A stretch of DNA of 64,000 nucleotides from Bacillus sp. UNC438CL73TsuS30 (GTDB taxonomy: Bacteria; Bacillota; Bacilli; Bacillales; Cytobacillaceae), in contig NZ_KI535295.1 of the NCBI RefSeq assembly GCF_000482325.1, positions 297,060-361,059 of the forward strand, read 5' to 3'. Within the stretch, counting starts at the first letter, position 1, and each line of letters begins with the position of its first letter. The position numbers and the translations under genes are program-made. The notes beneath the pieces were generated by a model. That model ran no database searches and was not told the DNA's origin. It was given only the letters and a program-made list of their open reading frames with translations. Shown in pieces: positions 63,845 through 64,000 of the stretch.

Positions 63845-64000
63845 AAAGTGGAAGAGGGCCATGCTTTTAATTGCGGGCCTTCTTTTCGTATTTATGTTAA
63901 AAAATGTGATTGTTCAACATTTATTCACAAATTGTTCATATAGTTATATTGTTTATGGTACCAAGGTCGATTATGATGTGTATTGGAAAGGTTTTTTAGG
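63828..64000 (+). CDS. Partial membrane protein gene overlapping the SpoIIP-like gene
   Basis: The frame is open from the ATG at 63828 to the window end (57 codons visible), starting MLKHFRKWKRAMLLIAGLLF: a basic N-terminus followed by one TM helix. It overlaps the preceding gene by 17 bp, suggesting coupling. An internal ATG at 63861 with GAGGG upstream is an alternative start. The rest lies outside the window and the family is not recognisable. Confidence 0.55.
   Translation, partial: MLKHFRKWKRAMLLIAGLLFVFMLKNVIVQHLFTNCSYSYIVYGTKVDYDVYWKGFL

Overview
The window comes from a low-GC, endospore-forming member of the Bacillaceae (Bacillus/Neobacillus/Peribacillus-like). The evidence is strong AGGAGG-type ribosome binding sites, frequent GTG and TTG starts, U-tailed hairpin terminators, PucR regulators, a Bacillus-type aa3 quinol oxidase (qoxABCD), odhA-odhB, a des-desK-desR lipid-fluidity operon, IDEAL-domain small proteins and a SpoIIP-family protein. 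I see no tRNA, rRNA, CRISPR array or intact mobile element. The only trace of mobility is a truncated tyrosine recombinase.

Layout. 0-6.2 kb: purine (urate) catabolism, with a urate/xanthine permease, two convergent PucR regulators (one lacking its middle domain), OHCU decarboxylase, uricase, HIU hydrolase and a thiol peroxidase. 6.4-11.8 kb: a haem/peroxide block with a stand-alone hemA, an IDEAL protein, katG, a PerR-like Fur-family regulator and the recombinase remnant. 12-17.9 kb: acyl-CoA thioesterase, 2-oxoglutarate dehydrogenase odhB/odhA and a divergent LysR regulator. 18-24 kb: qoxABCD with small membrane ORFs on both strands and a lipoprotein. 24-26.7 kb: a divergent TetR/DHA2 efflux pair. 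26.7-31.7 kb: an AraC regulator and a carbamoylase, diaminopropionate ammonia-lyase and frameshifted M20 hydrolase set. 32-33.3 kb: a UPF0316 protein and a truncated aldehyde dehydrogenase. 33.3-39 kb: a sigma-54 activator and its divergent target operon (aminotransferase, DUF3311, Na+/solute symporter, M20 hydrolase). 39-48.3 kb: a TetR regulator and a Dpp/Opp-type ABC operon ending in an HpaI-type aldolase, an RraA-like protein and a second aminotransferase. 48.5-50.6 kb: one polypeptide joining an ECF-like sigma factor, a zinc-finger anti-sigma module, a membrane segment and a DUF4179-type domain. 50.7-58.1 kb: a nitrilase, a third full-length PucR regulator and a yodT-yodS-yodR-thiolase-yodQ-like operon. 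58.2-64 kb: desaturase and DesKR, a tandem repeat, an alpha/beta hydrolase, an IDEAL protein, a SpoIIP paralogue and the start of a coupled membrane-protein gene.

The common theme is scavenging of nitrogenous compounds. There are several separately regulated modules (PucR, AraC, sigma-54 activator and TetR types), each pairing an importer or deacylase with PLP enzymes and carbon-skeleton enzymes that feed central metabolism. Uricase makes H2O2, and tpx, katG, a PerR-like regulator and an extra hemA lie immediately downstream, which suggests one urate-oxidation/peroxide-defence block. The strongest candidates for undescribed biology are the sigma/anti-sigma/DUF4179 fusion, the peptide-import plus aldolase operon, the carbamoylase-DpaL-M20 set, and the very small membrane ORFs beside qox. 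All functional calls are from reading the sequence; no database search was run.
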